A DNA stretch of 20,061 bases. It comes from Silene noctiflora (Eukaryota > Streptophyta > Magnoliopsida > Caryophyllales > Caryophyllaceae). Position numbers and translations under genes: made by a program. Location: assembly GCA_009801015.1 (NCBI GenBank), contig VHZZ01008280.1, positions 26,015 to 46,075 on the forward strand, given 5' to 3'. Under the pieces are notes generated by a model. That model was not told where the DNA came from. It was given only the letters and a program-made list of their open reading frames with translations, and searched no databases. This document shows positions 19,596 through 20,061 of this stretch, one piece after another; within the stretch, counting starts at the first letter, position 1; every line of letters begins with the position of its first letter.

Positions 19596-20061
19596 TGTAA
19601 CATCCCCATACACCAAGGTGTCTTACCAAGACCACCCTAGCATATGGAGATGTTACCATCTCGGTTGCCCGAGGTACAGTATATCAAAGGAGGCCATAAA
19701 GAAACAACATTTAAGGTTTAATAGTTAAAGTCATACAACCAACCTCCAAAACTAAAGTATTACAACTGTGATACCAAAACCGAAACATATCCAAACATTA
19801 TAGTGAAAACAGCAGAAGGCTATCTATCCAAAACTAGGTGATGACTCCGTCCCGTCATGCCCCACGAGCTATCCCATGCATAACGGCTAATCAACTGCTC
19901 AACATCCCCGAATGGACCACCACAGTTTTCAAAACACATAAACGGGGTCAGTTACTGAATAAACACGATAAGAGTTATACACAAACCATACATCACATAC
20001 CCCAAACTCCACATCACACCGAACATCTGACTACACACTAAATGTGTAGTCCTGCCAGATT
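19596..20061 (+). mobile_element. Possible LTR retrotransposon end, cut by window
   Basis: From TGTAACATCCCCATACACCA (19596) onward, base composition changes sharply from the AT-rich upstream DNA. Many plant LTRs open with TGTAACA/CCCC, and the preceding GCCGT could be a target duplication. No primer-binding site, second LTR or coding domain is in view. A 67-codon open frame at 19838-20041 has no recognisable motif. Confidence 0.4.

Noticed and set aside
1..20061. CRISPR arrays, bacterial operons, phage or defence systems
   Set aside because: No regularly spaced repeats and no bacterial-type gene arrangement. The window is plant nuclear DNA with two intron-rich genes and small transposons.

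Overview
This is a nuclear genomic window from a flowering plant, probably a eudicot. Both recognisable genes are plant genes broken into many short exons by GT-AG introns, the introns are AT-rich, and they are full of small non-autonomous DNA transposons. A more precise lineage cannot be read safely; the repeat style would fit Caryophyllales, but that is only a guess. Scattered N bases (near 355-625 and at 1809) show draft-quality sequence, and this matters for two apparent frame breaks described below.

Layout: both genes lie head-to-tail on the minus strand. (1) Positions 1258-3416, with a leader reaching about 4622, carry a cytosolic Cu/Zn superoxide dismutase of the CSD1 type. It has seven coding exons and one 5'-UTR intron, and it encodes the canonical 152 residues apart from two missing bases in exon 4. 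Splicing of the leader creates a match to the plant miR398 target site across the exon junction. (2) Positions 5615-18579, with a leader reaching about 18820, carry a large gene of at least 17 coding exons for a plant-specific coiled-coil protein of the SCD2 (STOMATAL CYTOKINESIS DEFECTIVE 2) family, about 698 aa. About 1 kb of intergenic and 3'-UTR sequence separates the two.

The introns hold a Stowaway-like MITE, a 215-bp Mutator-like MITE with a 9-bp target duplication, a Tourist-like MITE, a 180-bp MITE with an 8-bp duplication, a 573-bp hAT-like element, a remnant of a small LTR element with an initiator-Met primer-binding site, and a decayed piece of organellar small-subunit rRNA. The window ends carry candidate Helitron termini and, at the right edge, a possible LTR.

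The genes do not form an operon or shared pathway: one detoxifies superoxide in the cytosol under copper/miR398 control, the other belongs to a family acting in membrane trafficking and cytokinesis. I found no convincing novel multi-gene system. The most interesting points are the junction-spanning miR398 site, the two frame problems, the upstream ORF ending exactly at a splice donor, and the rRNA fragment inside an intron.
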